Source: Phycisphaeraceae bacterium (lineage in GTDB: Bacteria > Planctomycetota > Phycisphaerae > Phycisphaerales > Phycisphaeraceae). From it: DNA of 64,000 nucleotides. This document shows positions 55,291 through 63,800 of the stretch, piece after piece; position 1 is the first letter of the stretch; each line of letters begins with the position of its first letter. The stretch is taken from contig JADZCR010000006.1 of assembly GCA_020851465.1 (NCBI GenBank), positions 744,001-808,000 on the forward strand. The letters run 5' to 3'. Under the pieces are notes generated by a model. That model had not been told where the DNA came from, made no database searches, and was given only the letters and a program-made list of their open reading frames with translations. Both the position numbers and the translations under genes were made by a program.

Positions 55291-56073
55291 CTATTCCCGC
55301 TCCTGTGCCGATGCATGCCAGCGACGCAGCAGAAGATATCCCGTGAGGTTCACGGTTCCAAACAAGACCAGACCGAGCAGGGACGCCATCACCACCGCGG
55401 CAAAGAGATAATCAGTGCGAGCCACCCGCGAGCTGCCCAGCACGATCATTCCCAGCCCCGCATCATGCCCAATGAAGCTCGCCACCGATTCACCGACGAT
55501 CGTACCAATGACCGCCAACCCGGCAGCGATGCGCAAGCCGGTAAAAATACTCGGTAGTGCGGATGGAAGTTTGAGCTTGAAAAGTCGCGCCCAGGGTGAG
55601 GCACCGTAGAGTTTGAACATGTCATGCAATGCCGGGTCCACGGAACGCAGGCCGATGAGCGTGTTGGCGATCACGGGGAAAATCGACACCACCAGTGCCA
55701 GGACGATTACCGGCAGCTTGCCTGGCCCACACCAGACGAGTACCAGCGGCGCAATGGCGACCAGCGGCACGGTCTGGAGAAAAATGGTGAAGGGATAAAA
55801 CGCCCTTTCCACCAGACGGCTGCTCGAAAGAAAAATCGCAGCAATCACACCGAGCAATCCTGCCAGCAGAAATCCTGCGATCGCCGCCTGCGCGCTAATC
55901 CATGCAGCACGCCATAACGGGGCCTGCGACTCTAAAAAAGCCTGCCACACCCGTAACGGGCCGGGAAGCATCGTCGGAGCGACACCGGACACGCGCACCA
56001 CGATTTCCCACAGCACGATCGCGCCCAACAATGCAACGGCAGGCGGCAGGATGATCCGGGCTGCCTTCATCAA
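55291..56073 (-). CDS. ABC transporter permease, SsuC/TauC/ThiX type
   Basis: 260 residues with five to six membrane helices and the EAA loop (MFKLYGASPWARLFKLKLPSALPSIFTGLRIAAGLAVIGTI). Pairs with the ATPase (ATGA overlap) and the lipoprotein 49 bp downstream. Family members import sulfonates, nitrate, taurine or thiamine precursors; the binding protein points to the last. Confidence 0.92.
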   Translation of the reverse strand: MMKAARIILPPAVALLGAIVLWEIVVRVSGVAPTMLPGPLRVWQAFLESQAPLWRAAWISAQAAIAGFLLAGLLGVIAAIFLSSSRLVERAFYPFTIFLQTVPLVAIAPLVLVWCGPGKLPVIVLALVVSIFPVIANTLIGLRSVDPALHDMFKLYGASPWARLFKLKLPSALPSIFTGLRIAAGLAVIGTIVGESVASFIGHDAGLGMIVLGSSRVARTDYLFAAVVMASLLGLVLFGTVNLTGYLLLRRWHASAQERE

Positions 56074-56888
56074 GCTCCTTCTCGTTCGAGTATTTTGTAA
56101 ACCTTGGCTGTCCAGCGAGAAAAGGCCTGATCCTCGCGAAGCACATGAGTCCGTTCCCTCGGCAGGTCGAACCGCTCATCAGCCACAATCCGTGCCGGAC
56201 GCTTTGACAACACAACCGCCCGCTGCGCGAGATACACAGCCTCGGTGATCGAATGCGTGACAAAGAGTACGGTCATATTCAGTCGGTTCCACAGATCACG
56301 AAGCTGCTCATCGAGTCGGTGGCGCGTCATTTCATCAAGGGCGGCAAAAGGCTCGTCAAGCAAAAGCAATCGCGGCTGTGTTACTAATGCCCGCGCCAGC
56401 GAGACACGCATCTTCATACCGCCGGAGAGTTGAGCGGGATATCGGCGGATCGCTTCGTTGAGACCGACCTCTGCGATCGCGCGTTGTGCGGCAGCTTCGC
56501 GCTGCACCTTATCAATACCTTGCAACTCTAATGGCAGCGCGACATTCCCAAGGACGTTACGCCAGGGTAATAATTGTGCATCCTGAAAAACGAATGCGAG
56601 GTCCGACCGCCCCGTCGTCGCGTCCATATGTCGGCCACCCAGCGAAACCGTTCCCTTCTGCGGCCGATCCAGACCCGCTACAAGACGGAGCAACGTGGAC
56701 TTACCACAACCCGAAGGCCCCAGCAATGCCACGAACTCACCGGAGTTGACTTCAAGATTGATGCCCTGAAAAGCCACAGTCTGGTCATCAAACCGCCGCT
56801 CGACATCGCGCAGCGTGACGCCGATACCACCCTTATTAGTTATGGACTCGTCCCCGGGCATGTGAGTGATATTGTTGTGAAGCGTCAT
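56070..56888 (-). CDS. ABC transporter ATP-binding protein, SsuB/TauB/ThiZ type
   Basis: 272 residues. Walker A GPSGCGKS (57-64), signature [15 protein letters not shown], Walker [13 protein letters not shown], switch His in VLFVTHS. First of the operon; overlaps the permease start by four bases. A 20-residue extension before the domain ([20 protein letters not shown]) is of unclear use; the start may lie later. Confidence 0.93.
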   Translation of the reverse strand: MTLHNNITHMPGDESITNKGGIGVTLRDVERRFDDQTVAFQGINLEVNSGEFVALLGPSGCGKSTLLRLVAGLDRPQKGTVSLGGRHMDATTGRSDLAFVFQDAQLLPWRNVLGNVALPLELQGIDKVQREAAAQRAIAEVGLNEAIRRYPAQLSGGMKMRVSLARALVTQPRLLLLDEPFAALDEMTRHRLDEQLRDLWNRLNMTVLFVTHSITEAVYLAQRAVVLSKRPARIVADERFDLPRERTHVLREDQAFSRWTAKVYKILEREGA

Positions 56889-56963
56889 AAGAACACAACC
56901 GACATACCTGACTTACAGCAGAATGTCTTCGTTTCACAAGACTTCCCCACAGCCATCGGGGAT

Positions 56964-57722
56964 TCACCACTTCCGCAGCCTCCGCACTTCATACGTGTGC
57001 TCTCCCAGGCCGATACCACGGCGAAGCGTATAGACCGGCAAATGCGGCGGACAGAAAAGACGGAACGGCAGATTCACCTCCCCCAGGCCGCGTGACACCG
57101 CCGCAAGCGTGTTTTGATGTCGAAAGATTCCGCTGGTTAAACTCAGCGGCAGATCGGATGAATTGCGCAGCGCGAATCCTCCCGGTAGTCGGCACTGACC
57201 GCCATGCGTGTGACCACAGAACATGATGTCAACCCCCAGATCACCCGCGGCAGGCAGGAACGTATGCATATGAGCGAGCATGAGACGCAGCAGCGGTCGC
57301 TCCGATGATGATGTGGCCGACTTCGCATGCCAGTCGCAGACCAGGCGGGTCACATCAGTCAGGTGACCGCGATCCATATCCAGGCCGAGCAATTCGATTC
57401 CAAGCTCCGGCATCACATGTGATTCATTGACCAGCCATTTGACGGGTAGATTTTTTGCCATTGTTCGGAACTCAAGCGTGTCATGATTTCCGAAGACGCC
57501 GTAGATGCCGTGCGGCGGACGCAGGCCGCGGGTAATCTGCTCCATCTGCGTCATGGCGACCTGCTCATCGCCGGAGTAACTCATGTAGTCGCCGGTAAAA
57601 AAAATCAGGTCAGGACGACAAAGTGCCAGTTCCTTAATGATCCGCTGATGTCTCTGACGAGGACGCTCGATATGCAGGTCGGTCAGGTGGGCGATGCGCA
57701 GACCTTCGAGCGAGGCAGGCAA
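56964..57722 (-). CDS. Metallophosphoesterase, YaeI-like
   Basis: 252 residues from a TTG start (57722); in-frame sequence upstream has no ATG before the stop at 57773, so a rare start or a short protein is likely. Motifs in order: HLTDLHI, FFTGDYMS, GVFGNHD, LAHMHTF and CGHTHGGQCRLP, the calcineurin-like dinuclear metal site. YaeI is a lipid A or membrane-linked phosphodiesterase in some bacteria. The usual N-terminal membrane helix of YaeI is absent here. Substrate unknown. Confidence 0.85.
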   Translation of the reverse strand: MPASLEGLRIAHLTDLHIERPRQRHQRIIKELALCRPDLIFFTGDYMSYSGDEQVAMTQMEQITRGLRPPHGIYGVFGNHDTLEFRTMAKNLPVKWLVNESHVMPELGIELLGLDMDRGHLTDVTRLVCDWHAKSATSSSERPLLRLMLAHMHTFLPAAGDLGVDIMFCGHTHGGQCRLPGGFALRNSSDLPLSLTSGIFRHQNTLAAVSRGLGEVNLPFRLFCPPHLPVYTLRRGIGLGEHTYEVRRLRKW

Positions 57723-57965
57723 ATTCGAGAAGGCCAGATCGAAATGTTCAATGAGTCGCGGAACGGCGTATTACTCGCGTAATTAAAGGATTCAGAAACA
57801 ATAGGCCTGACCGTCAGATAACCCCTCGCGGATCAAAACCCCTTGTCAGCATCGACCAAATATCCTAAGTTTATGCAGGGTACAATGGTTACACACCCAC
57901 GGCGGATACTGGCCCAGTGCCACGGTCGCCGCTAAAAGCCACCCACGCACCGCAAGGAGCAAGTC

Positions 57966-58817
57966 ATGGCAAAGATGTTTTACACAATCGAAGAAACCGC
58001 TGAGAAGCTCAAACTCAGCACCGATCAGGTGCGCGAGATGGCGACCTCCGGCAAGCTCCAGCAGTTCCGTGACCGTGACAAACTCATGTTCAAGCGCGAA
58101 CAGGTGGACAACCTCGCCGGCGGTGAGAGCGACCCTAATGACGAAAGCTCCATCCCCCTGGCCAGTAGCGGCGACACCGATGCCATCAGCCTCACCGATG
58201 AAAAACCTCCTCGCAAGGAAGACCCGCGACAGGCGACCGGCGTGAGCGTGTTCGATTCCAGCGAAGTGGAACATGCCGACCCGATGGCACAGACGCAGGT
58301 CACAACTCCGATCGCGGATCAGGAGCAACTCGCGCTGGAGAGCGTCGGCTCAGGCAGCGGTCTGCTCGATCTGACCCGCGAGAGCGACGACACCAGTCTC
58401 GGCGCTGAACTGCTGGATGAAATCTATCCGGGCGGCGAAGGCGGCGGCGCAGCCAAGGGTGCTTCGGTACCCGGGTCATCAGGTGTATTCGACGGCGCGA
58501 TCGCGCTGGAATCCGGTGCCAGCGGTTTGGAAAACCTGCAACCCAACGACACTGCTCAGGTCGCCATGGTGAACATGACGCCTGAAGAAGAGGTGTACGA
58601 TCCAGCAGGCAGCGGCATGACTACCGGCGCACTGCTGGTGGCCACTTTCATTTTGATCGTCGGACTCTTCCTGGCATCTTCGGCGGTTGTCGATGTACCC
58701 AGCAAGATCACCGCGGCAATGGCTGGAGCCAACGTCCTGGTGTATGCCGGCATCGCGATCGTGGTAGCACTGGTCTTCGCGGCAGCGGGCTTCTTCATCG
58801 GCAAGACGCAAAAGTAA
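57966..58817 (+). CDS. Excisionase-like HTH domain fused to a membrane anchor
   Basis: 283 residues. An N-terminal MerR/excisionase-like helix-turn-helix (MFYTIEETAEKLKLSTDQVREMATSGKLQQFRDRDKLMFKREQVDNLA, residues 4-51) leads into a long acidic, Ser/Gly/Asp-rich linker and two C-terminal membrane helices at about 221-242 and 257-279. HTH proteins of this kind bind DNA or protein; tethering to the membrane by a tail is uncommon but seen in planctomycetes. The ATG is preceded by AAGGAGCAAGTC, a strong ribosome site. Not an active excisionase (no recombination partner). Confidence 0.75.
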   Translation: MAKMFYTIEETAEKLKLSTDQVREMATSGKLQQFRDRDKLMFKREQVDNLAGGESDPNDESSIPLASSGDTDAISLTDEKPPRKEDPRQATGVSVFDSSEVEHADPMAQTQVTTPIADQEQLALESVGSGSGLLDLTRESDDTSLGAELLDEIYPGGEGGGAAKGASVPGSSGVFDGAIALESGASGLENLQPNDTAQVAMVNMTPEEEVYDPAGSGMTTGALLVATFILIVGLFLASSAVVDVPSKITAAMAGANVLVYAGIAIVVALVFAAAGFFIGKTQK

Positions 58818-58853
58818 GAACTTCACCTGCCGGTTCAGAATTTATCCGCCAAC

Positions 58854-60518
58854 CTATTTCGCTTCGATCAGGTGATAGGCAAAGGCATCCGTAAGCGCCT
58901 GCCACGCAGCGTCCACGATATTCTCATTGACACCGATCGTCGTGAAATAATCCGCCGGAACTACCTGGCCGTTTTTTCGCACGGCAAACTCGATAATGAC
59001 GCGCACCTTCGCTGCTGACTCGGCAGTCGGGTTTACCACGCGAACCTTAAAGTCGCGTAGGTGGACCAACTTGAGCTGCGGGTAATGCGGCTCCAGACAT
59101 CGTCGCAGCGCACCATCCAGAGCGTTGACCGGTCCGTCCCCTTCCGCCACCTGATGTTCGATCTTGCCGTTGACTTCCAGCTTCACCGTGCTTTCGGTCG
59201 TCGGATTTCCGCCGTCACTCTTGGCGATTACACATCGGTATTGATGCAGCTTCCAGAAGGCGGGCCGCTTACCGAGTTCCTCATATAGAAGCAGCTCGAA
59301 ACTCGCGCGTGCTGCCTCGAATTGATAACCCTGATGCTCAAGATCCTGCACACGCTGGAGCACTTTACGCTGGACAGCCTTGTCGTCTTCGATGGAAAAC
59401 TTTTTCCCCAGCGTCGCCACGATATTGCTTGCACCGGAAAGCTCACTGACGAGCACCCGTCGAGAATTGCCAACCTTTTCAGGCGGTACGTGCTCATAGC
59501 TGTGCGCCAATCGCTGCACTGCGTGGACGTGCATTCCGCCCTTGTGCGCAAAGGCAGCACTACCGACGAACGGTTGATACGGCACCAGACTGAGGTTGGC
59601 CAGTTCGTAAACAAACCGGCTCGTATCTGTGAGTCGTTCGAGCGACTGCCCATGAAGGCACCTGTAGCGGTCGTGAAGTTTGAGATTGATGTTGGCGATG
59701 ACGGTAGTCAGATCCACGTTGCCGCAGCGTTCACCGATGCCATTGATAGTTCCCTGAACCTGGACACAGCCGGCTTCGACCGCAGCTAGTGAGTTGGCAA
59801 CAGCAAGCCCCGAATCGTTGTGACAATGGATGCCCAGCCTCGTATGTCGGGCCTCCGGGTTTGTCTTAAGAAATTTCTCAACTTCCGAGACAGCTTTCGC
59901 GATCCACGAAGGAAGCGATCCGCCGTTGGTGTCACAGAGGACGATTCGAGAAGCACCCCCTTCGAGCGCAGCCGCGAGAGTCTGCAAGGCGTATTCACGA
60001 TTAGCGCGGAATCCGTCGAAAAAGTGTTCCGCATCGTAAAAAACCTCACGACCAGCGCTCTTACAAAACGCCAGCGATTCCCGGATCATGGCAAGGTTTT
60101 CATCACGGGTGATGCGCAATATTTCATCCACGTGCAGATCCCACGTCTTGCCGACAATGGTGACCACGGGAGATTTCGCATCAACCAGAGCCTTCATTCC
60201 CGGATCATCATCGGGCGAGATACCCTTTCGGCGTGTCATGCCAAAGGCACAGATTTTCGCGCAGGAAAAAGTAAGCTTCCGCACCTCGTCAAAAAAAGCT
60301 GCGTCTTTGGGGTTCGACAAGGGATAGCCGCCCTCGATGTAGTCCACTCCCAGAGCGTCGAGATGCTGAGCGATCTTGAGCTTATCCACCAGACTCAGGG
60401 CAACGCCTTCACCCTGCGTACCGTCGCGTAGAGTCGTGTCATAGATCTCGATGTGACGGGGCGGAGCGGCTTCGGCAGTCATGGGGGAATGCTCAGGCTG
60501 CGTTTTCGAGGTCGTCAT
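58854..60518 (-). CDS. cimA: Citramalate synthase (CimA)
   Basis: 554 residues from ATG 60518 with AAGGAG six bases upstream. LeuA-like catalytic TIM barrel: IEIYDTTLRDGTQGEGVALS, DALGVDYIEGGYPLSNPKD, HCHNDSGLAVANSLAAVEAG, GTINGIGERCGNVDL; then a linker and a C-terminal LeuA dimer regulatory domain. CimA condenses acetyl-CoA and pyruvate to (R)-citramalate, the first step of the threonine-independent route to isoleucine. The 177-nt leader carries an isoleucine-rich leader peptide and terminator/antiterminator pairings (separate entries). Confidence 0.93.
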   Translation of the reverse strand: MTTSKTQPEHSPMTAEAAPPRHIEIYDTTLRDGTQGEGVALSLVDKLKIAQHLDALGVDYIEGGYPLSNPKDAAFFDEVRKLTFSCAKICAFGMTRRKGISPDDDPGMKALVDAKSPVVTIVGKTWDLHVDEILRITRDENLAMIRESLAFCKSAGREVFYDAEHFFDGFRANREYALQTLAAALEGGASRIVLCDTNGGSLPSWIAKAVSEVEKFLKTNPEARHTRLGIHCHNDSGLAVANSLAAVEAGCVQVQGTINGIGERCGNVDLTTVIANINLKLHDRYRCLHGQSLERLTDTSRFVYELANLSLVPYQPFVGSAAFAHKGGMHVHAVQRLAHSYEHVPPEKVGNSRRVLVSELSGASNIVATLGKKFSIEDDKAVQRKVLQRVQDLEHQGYQFEAARASFELLLYEELGKRPAFWKLHQYRCVIAKSDGGNPTTESTVKLEVNGKIEHQVAEGDGPVNALDGALRRCLEPHYPQLKLVHLRDFKVRVVNPTAESAAKVRVIIEFAVRKNGQVVPADYFTTIGVNENIVDAAWQALTDAFAYHLIEAK

Positions 60519-60587
60519 AAAAACTCCTTCATCATGCTTCACTGATACTCGCCGAATTGTTTGAATCGTGAAATTGTCAGCAAGAAT

Positions 60588-60610
60588 AAAAAAACCCTGC
60601 CAAGGCAGGG
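60588..60610 (-). terminator. Intrinsic terminator of the cimA attenuator (3:4 hairpin)
   Basis: Minus strand: CCCTGCC (60610-60604), a TT turn and GGCAGGG (60601-60595), then seven T (60594-60588). With steric limits this is a 6-bp stem closed by a CTTG tetraloop. It lies 70 bp before the cimA ATG and no gene ends before it. Confidence 0.93.
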
Positions 60611-60687
60611 TCTAGTGTCGATCAAATGCGATCACAGGCCCTGCCGGTCAAGGGTTGCTCCCAATAATCATGATGGTAATCAGGGCC
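60595..60687 (-). promoter_or_regulatory. Ribosome-mediated isoleucine attenuator of cimA
   Basis: Three mutually exclusive perfect 7-bp pairings are readable on the minus strand: segment 1 GGCCCTG (60687-60681, inside the leader peptide) with CAGGGCC of segment 2 (60643-60637); GGCAGGG of segment 2 (60645-60639) with segment 3 CCCTGCC (60610-60604); and segment 3 with segment 4 GGCAGGG (60601-60595). A ribosome stalled on the Ile codons just after segment 1 would free segment 2 for pairing with 3 and block the terminator. A ribosome finishing at the TGA covers segment 2 and lets 3:4 form. Confidence 0.78.
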
Positions 60688-60695
60688 AAGTTCAC
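60648..60695 (-). CDS. Isoleucine-rich cimA leader peptide (15 aa)
   Basis: GTG-initiated peptide MNLALITIMIIGSNP followed by TGA. Four of residues 6-11 are Ile (ATT, ATC, ATT, ATT) and two Leu precede them. The stop codon ends two bases before segment 2 of the attenuator. A -10-like TACAAT ends six bases before the GTG, placing the transcript start at the G itself, so no Shine-Dalgarno can exist. Longer in-frame starts up to 60830 would give a 60-residue frame, but only the last part has the leader-peptide pattern. Function: senses charged tRNA-Ile during transcription. Confidence 0.7.
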   Translation of the reverse strand: MNLALITIMIIGSNP

Positions 60696-60701
60696 GGGGA
60701 T

Positions 60702-60729
60702 ATTGTACCCGCCCCGGCCGGCGGAGCAA
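60702..60729 (-). promoter_or_regulatory. Candidate promoter of cimA leader
   Basis: TTGCTC (60729-60724), a 16-nt GC-rich spacer and TACAAT (60707-60702) on the minus strand. Seven bases on is 60695, the G of the leader-peptide GTG. Confidence 0.55.
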
Positions 60730-60880
60730 AGCAGCGGCGCATTAAGGCCGTCCGTCAGGCTGGCGATGGTGCAAAAGCAACGGATCACTTTTGCGTCGGG
60801 TATCGCTTTTCCTACAATGCCCACTCGCACTGGTCTGCCGCGCCGATCGGGAATGATCGGCGTCCCTAAGCGAGGATCGC

Positions 60881-63800
60881 ATGCCCGTACCGACGGAAAC
60901 GTTTTGGAATATTAAGAAGCTCAACATCGTGTTTGCCGTGACGGCAGTGTTGCTCCTGGGCTCGATGCTCTGGATGCTCAAAGCCGACCACGAAAAGCCT
61001 TGGCGTGGTTATCAGGACGACGCCAAAACGTGGGAAGTCGCAATGAACCGCGACGCCGCGAAGAACGCGATGAACGCCGACCAGAAGGCGGAACTCGCCG
61101 AGCGCAAGCACGAGCTGGCGTTGTTACAGGCACAGAAGCCGGACGAGGAGCTAACACAGCTTCAGAAAGATCTGGATACTCAGGAACGGGATAAAGCCAC
61201 GCTAGACCTGCCCATGCGCAAGGACAAAGGCGAGCTGACTCCCCTGACTCAGGTCTATGAGAAAGCGCGGCTTGCTTACGGCGAAGACTCTCCCCAATCC
61301 AAAGATGCCTTCAAAGCCCTTCAGAAAAAGCAGAGTGAGTACGACCAGAAGTTTGCGAGGATGTCCGAGATTGATCTGGCAATCGAAGAACTGAGCCAGA
61401 AGATCGCAAACAAGCAGTCGGAAATCGCATCAAATAAAAAACGTATCGATGACCTGGAGCGAACAACCACCACTCTTCAGGAAAAAATCGACAAGCTAGA
61501 GCCGGACACGCTCGGTAAAAAGTTCACGGAAAAATTTCGAAACGCGCCGCTGTCCGACTGGTTCAATCCTGACCAGAAGGTCCAGCAGGTCGTCGTTCCT
61601 GACGTGCGTACTGACCTGAACTTCCTCACGGTCGAGACGATCGATCGATGCCAGACCTGCCACGTCAACATCGACAATCCCAAGTTCGAGGAATCGACGC
61701 TGATCGGATTTGTCGAACGTCAGCTGGCGATCAGCGGCGGTCAGGCGGTGAACGAACTCGACCAGCCGCTGGTGATGACCGGTTTCTGGAAGCGTGCGAT
61801 TGACGTGCTCGGAGAGCAGGCGCAGACCAAAGCTAAAGCAGCACGGGAAAAGGCACTGACCGCGATCAACGATTTGCTGTCCGCGCAGGGTGGGAAAGCC
61901 ATCGACGACGCAGGCCTGGATGCCTTTGTTGAAAATTCAGGACAGGCAGCACTTGGCGCCCAACCGGTGCCCGGCAGCGAACCACGCCTGCCTGAGAATG
62001 CCACGGATGCTCAAAAGGCGGAACACCAGAAGGCTCACGCCGAGTGGGAAAGCCGAAATAAGGCACTTGCTGCGTGGAATACTGCACGAGATCAATTCCG
62101 TGCCCGCCAGCGTCAGGCCGTTCTCTATATAGAGGACCTCAAGCGGATCGTCCGCGAGGAAGCGGGAGCGGAGCAATCCAAGGAAGTTCGTGGGTTGTAC
62201 CGCCACGCATTGGTTGACGCCTATAACGTGCAGCGGAAAAAGGCTGGCTTATCACCCGTCAGTGCCAGCTCGGTGTTGCTGGCTCACCCACGGCTTGATC
62301 TCTATGCCGAAGCTGAATCAAAGCACCCGATGAAGACGATGGGTTGCACCGTCTGCCATGAAGGGTCGGGACAGGAGACGCAATTCGAGCATACCGCCCA
62401 TTCGCCACGCGACATCTGGGTGGATGCAACAACCGGTGCGCCGGTCCCCGCATTCCTGCTCAAGAGCGACAAACACGCGCCAGGCAACGGAAAGGACGAC
62501 GCCAAAGTTGCCGACCACGGCACTGCAACGGTAACGCTGGCGTCCGCGAAAGCTGGTGAGACTCACGACAACATCGCGGCATCTCAGCAGGACGCGCATG
62601 CTGGTGGTAACGGATCGTCTGGTCACGGCGTCTCCACTCATCAGGACATCAAGCTCACCGACCCGAATAATCCGGCTCCCTTTGCACCCGAGGAGCCGCA
62701 CCACGACAGCGAAGCGATCTACACAAGCATCGCCACCGACGCATCAGGCACCCGACAGGCGATCACGCAGGAGGAATACTGGACTCGCAAGTACGGCTGG
62801 GCAGAGGTCCATTACATGCACTGGGAAAAGCCGATGAACACGCTCGACTACATCGAGTCGAGCTGCTCACGCTGCCACAGTGAGGTCTTTGATATTCGTG
62901 ACGACGCGCCCCGGCTCTTTGAAGGACGCAGACTCTTTGCACAACTTGGCTGCGCCAACTGCCACCTTGTCGAGCAGATCGGACATTCACTCGATCTGAA
63001 GAAAGTCGGGCCGAGCCTCGCGCATTTGCACGACAAACTTTCGCCGGAGATGACCGCCAGTTGGATCTGGTCACCTCGCGCATTTCGCCCGATGACGCGG
63101 ATGCCGCATTTCTTTATGCTTGAGAACAATTCAAGCCCGATCGACATCCTGCGCACGCGAACAGAAGTCGCAGCGATTACCTACTACCTCCTCAATGAAC
63201 CGCTGGGCTATGAGACGACACTGCATGACTTGCAGAAAAAGAAGCAGCAGTTGCAAGCTGAGCTTTCTCAGCCGATGGATGAAGGCACGCGCAAGCTCAA
63301 GCTCGGCGATGCAGCCAAGCTTAACGACGAGCTGAAGGAAACCGCTCATCTTGTGGCGCTGAATACCTACAACCCCGAAAAACCACCGGCGACCGAAGGC
63401 GACGTGGCAAAAGGCCGTGAGCTGTTCACCAGCGTCGGGTGCATGGCGTGCCACACCAATATGGCGGAGCAAGGCGAGACGATGATCGTCGAAGATCTCG
63501 TCAAGCGCAGCGGCTTAGGCGTGAAGGAAGCAAAGTCAAAATACACCTCGATGAGCTATAACCAGCGACACTGGTACGCGCTGGAGCATCTAAGCGAAAA
63601 GCTTATGCTCGTCGGGCCGGAGCTTTCAGGTGTCGGCACCAAGCTCAAAGCTGGACGAACCAGCGAGCAGGCTCGCGCATGGACCTACGACTGGGTACGG
63701 AATCCGCGTCACTACTCGTCCTACACGATCATGCCCAGCTTCCGCCTGTCGGAAGAAGAGGCAAATGATCTGACGGCCTATCTGCTCTCGCTGGAGAGAC

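Noticed and set aside
56889-56963. Possible TPP riboswitch upstream of the THI5-type importer
   Set aside because: Only 75 bp are available and the conserved CUGAGA and related elements were not found.
60696-60830. N-terminal extension giving a 60-residue protein before cimA
   Set aside because: The -10 box lies inside it and only the last 15 codons have the Ile-rich leader pattern.
60561-60869. 102-codon plus-strand frame across the cimA leader
   Set aside because: It covers the attenuator elements on the opposite strand, has no ribosome site and reads as low-information sequence.
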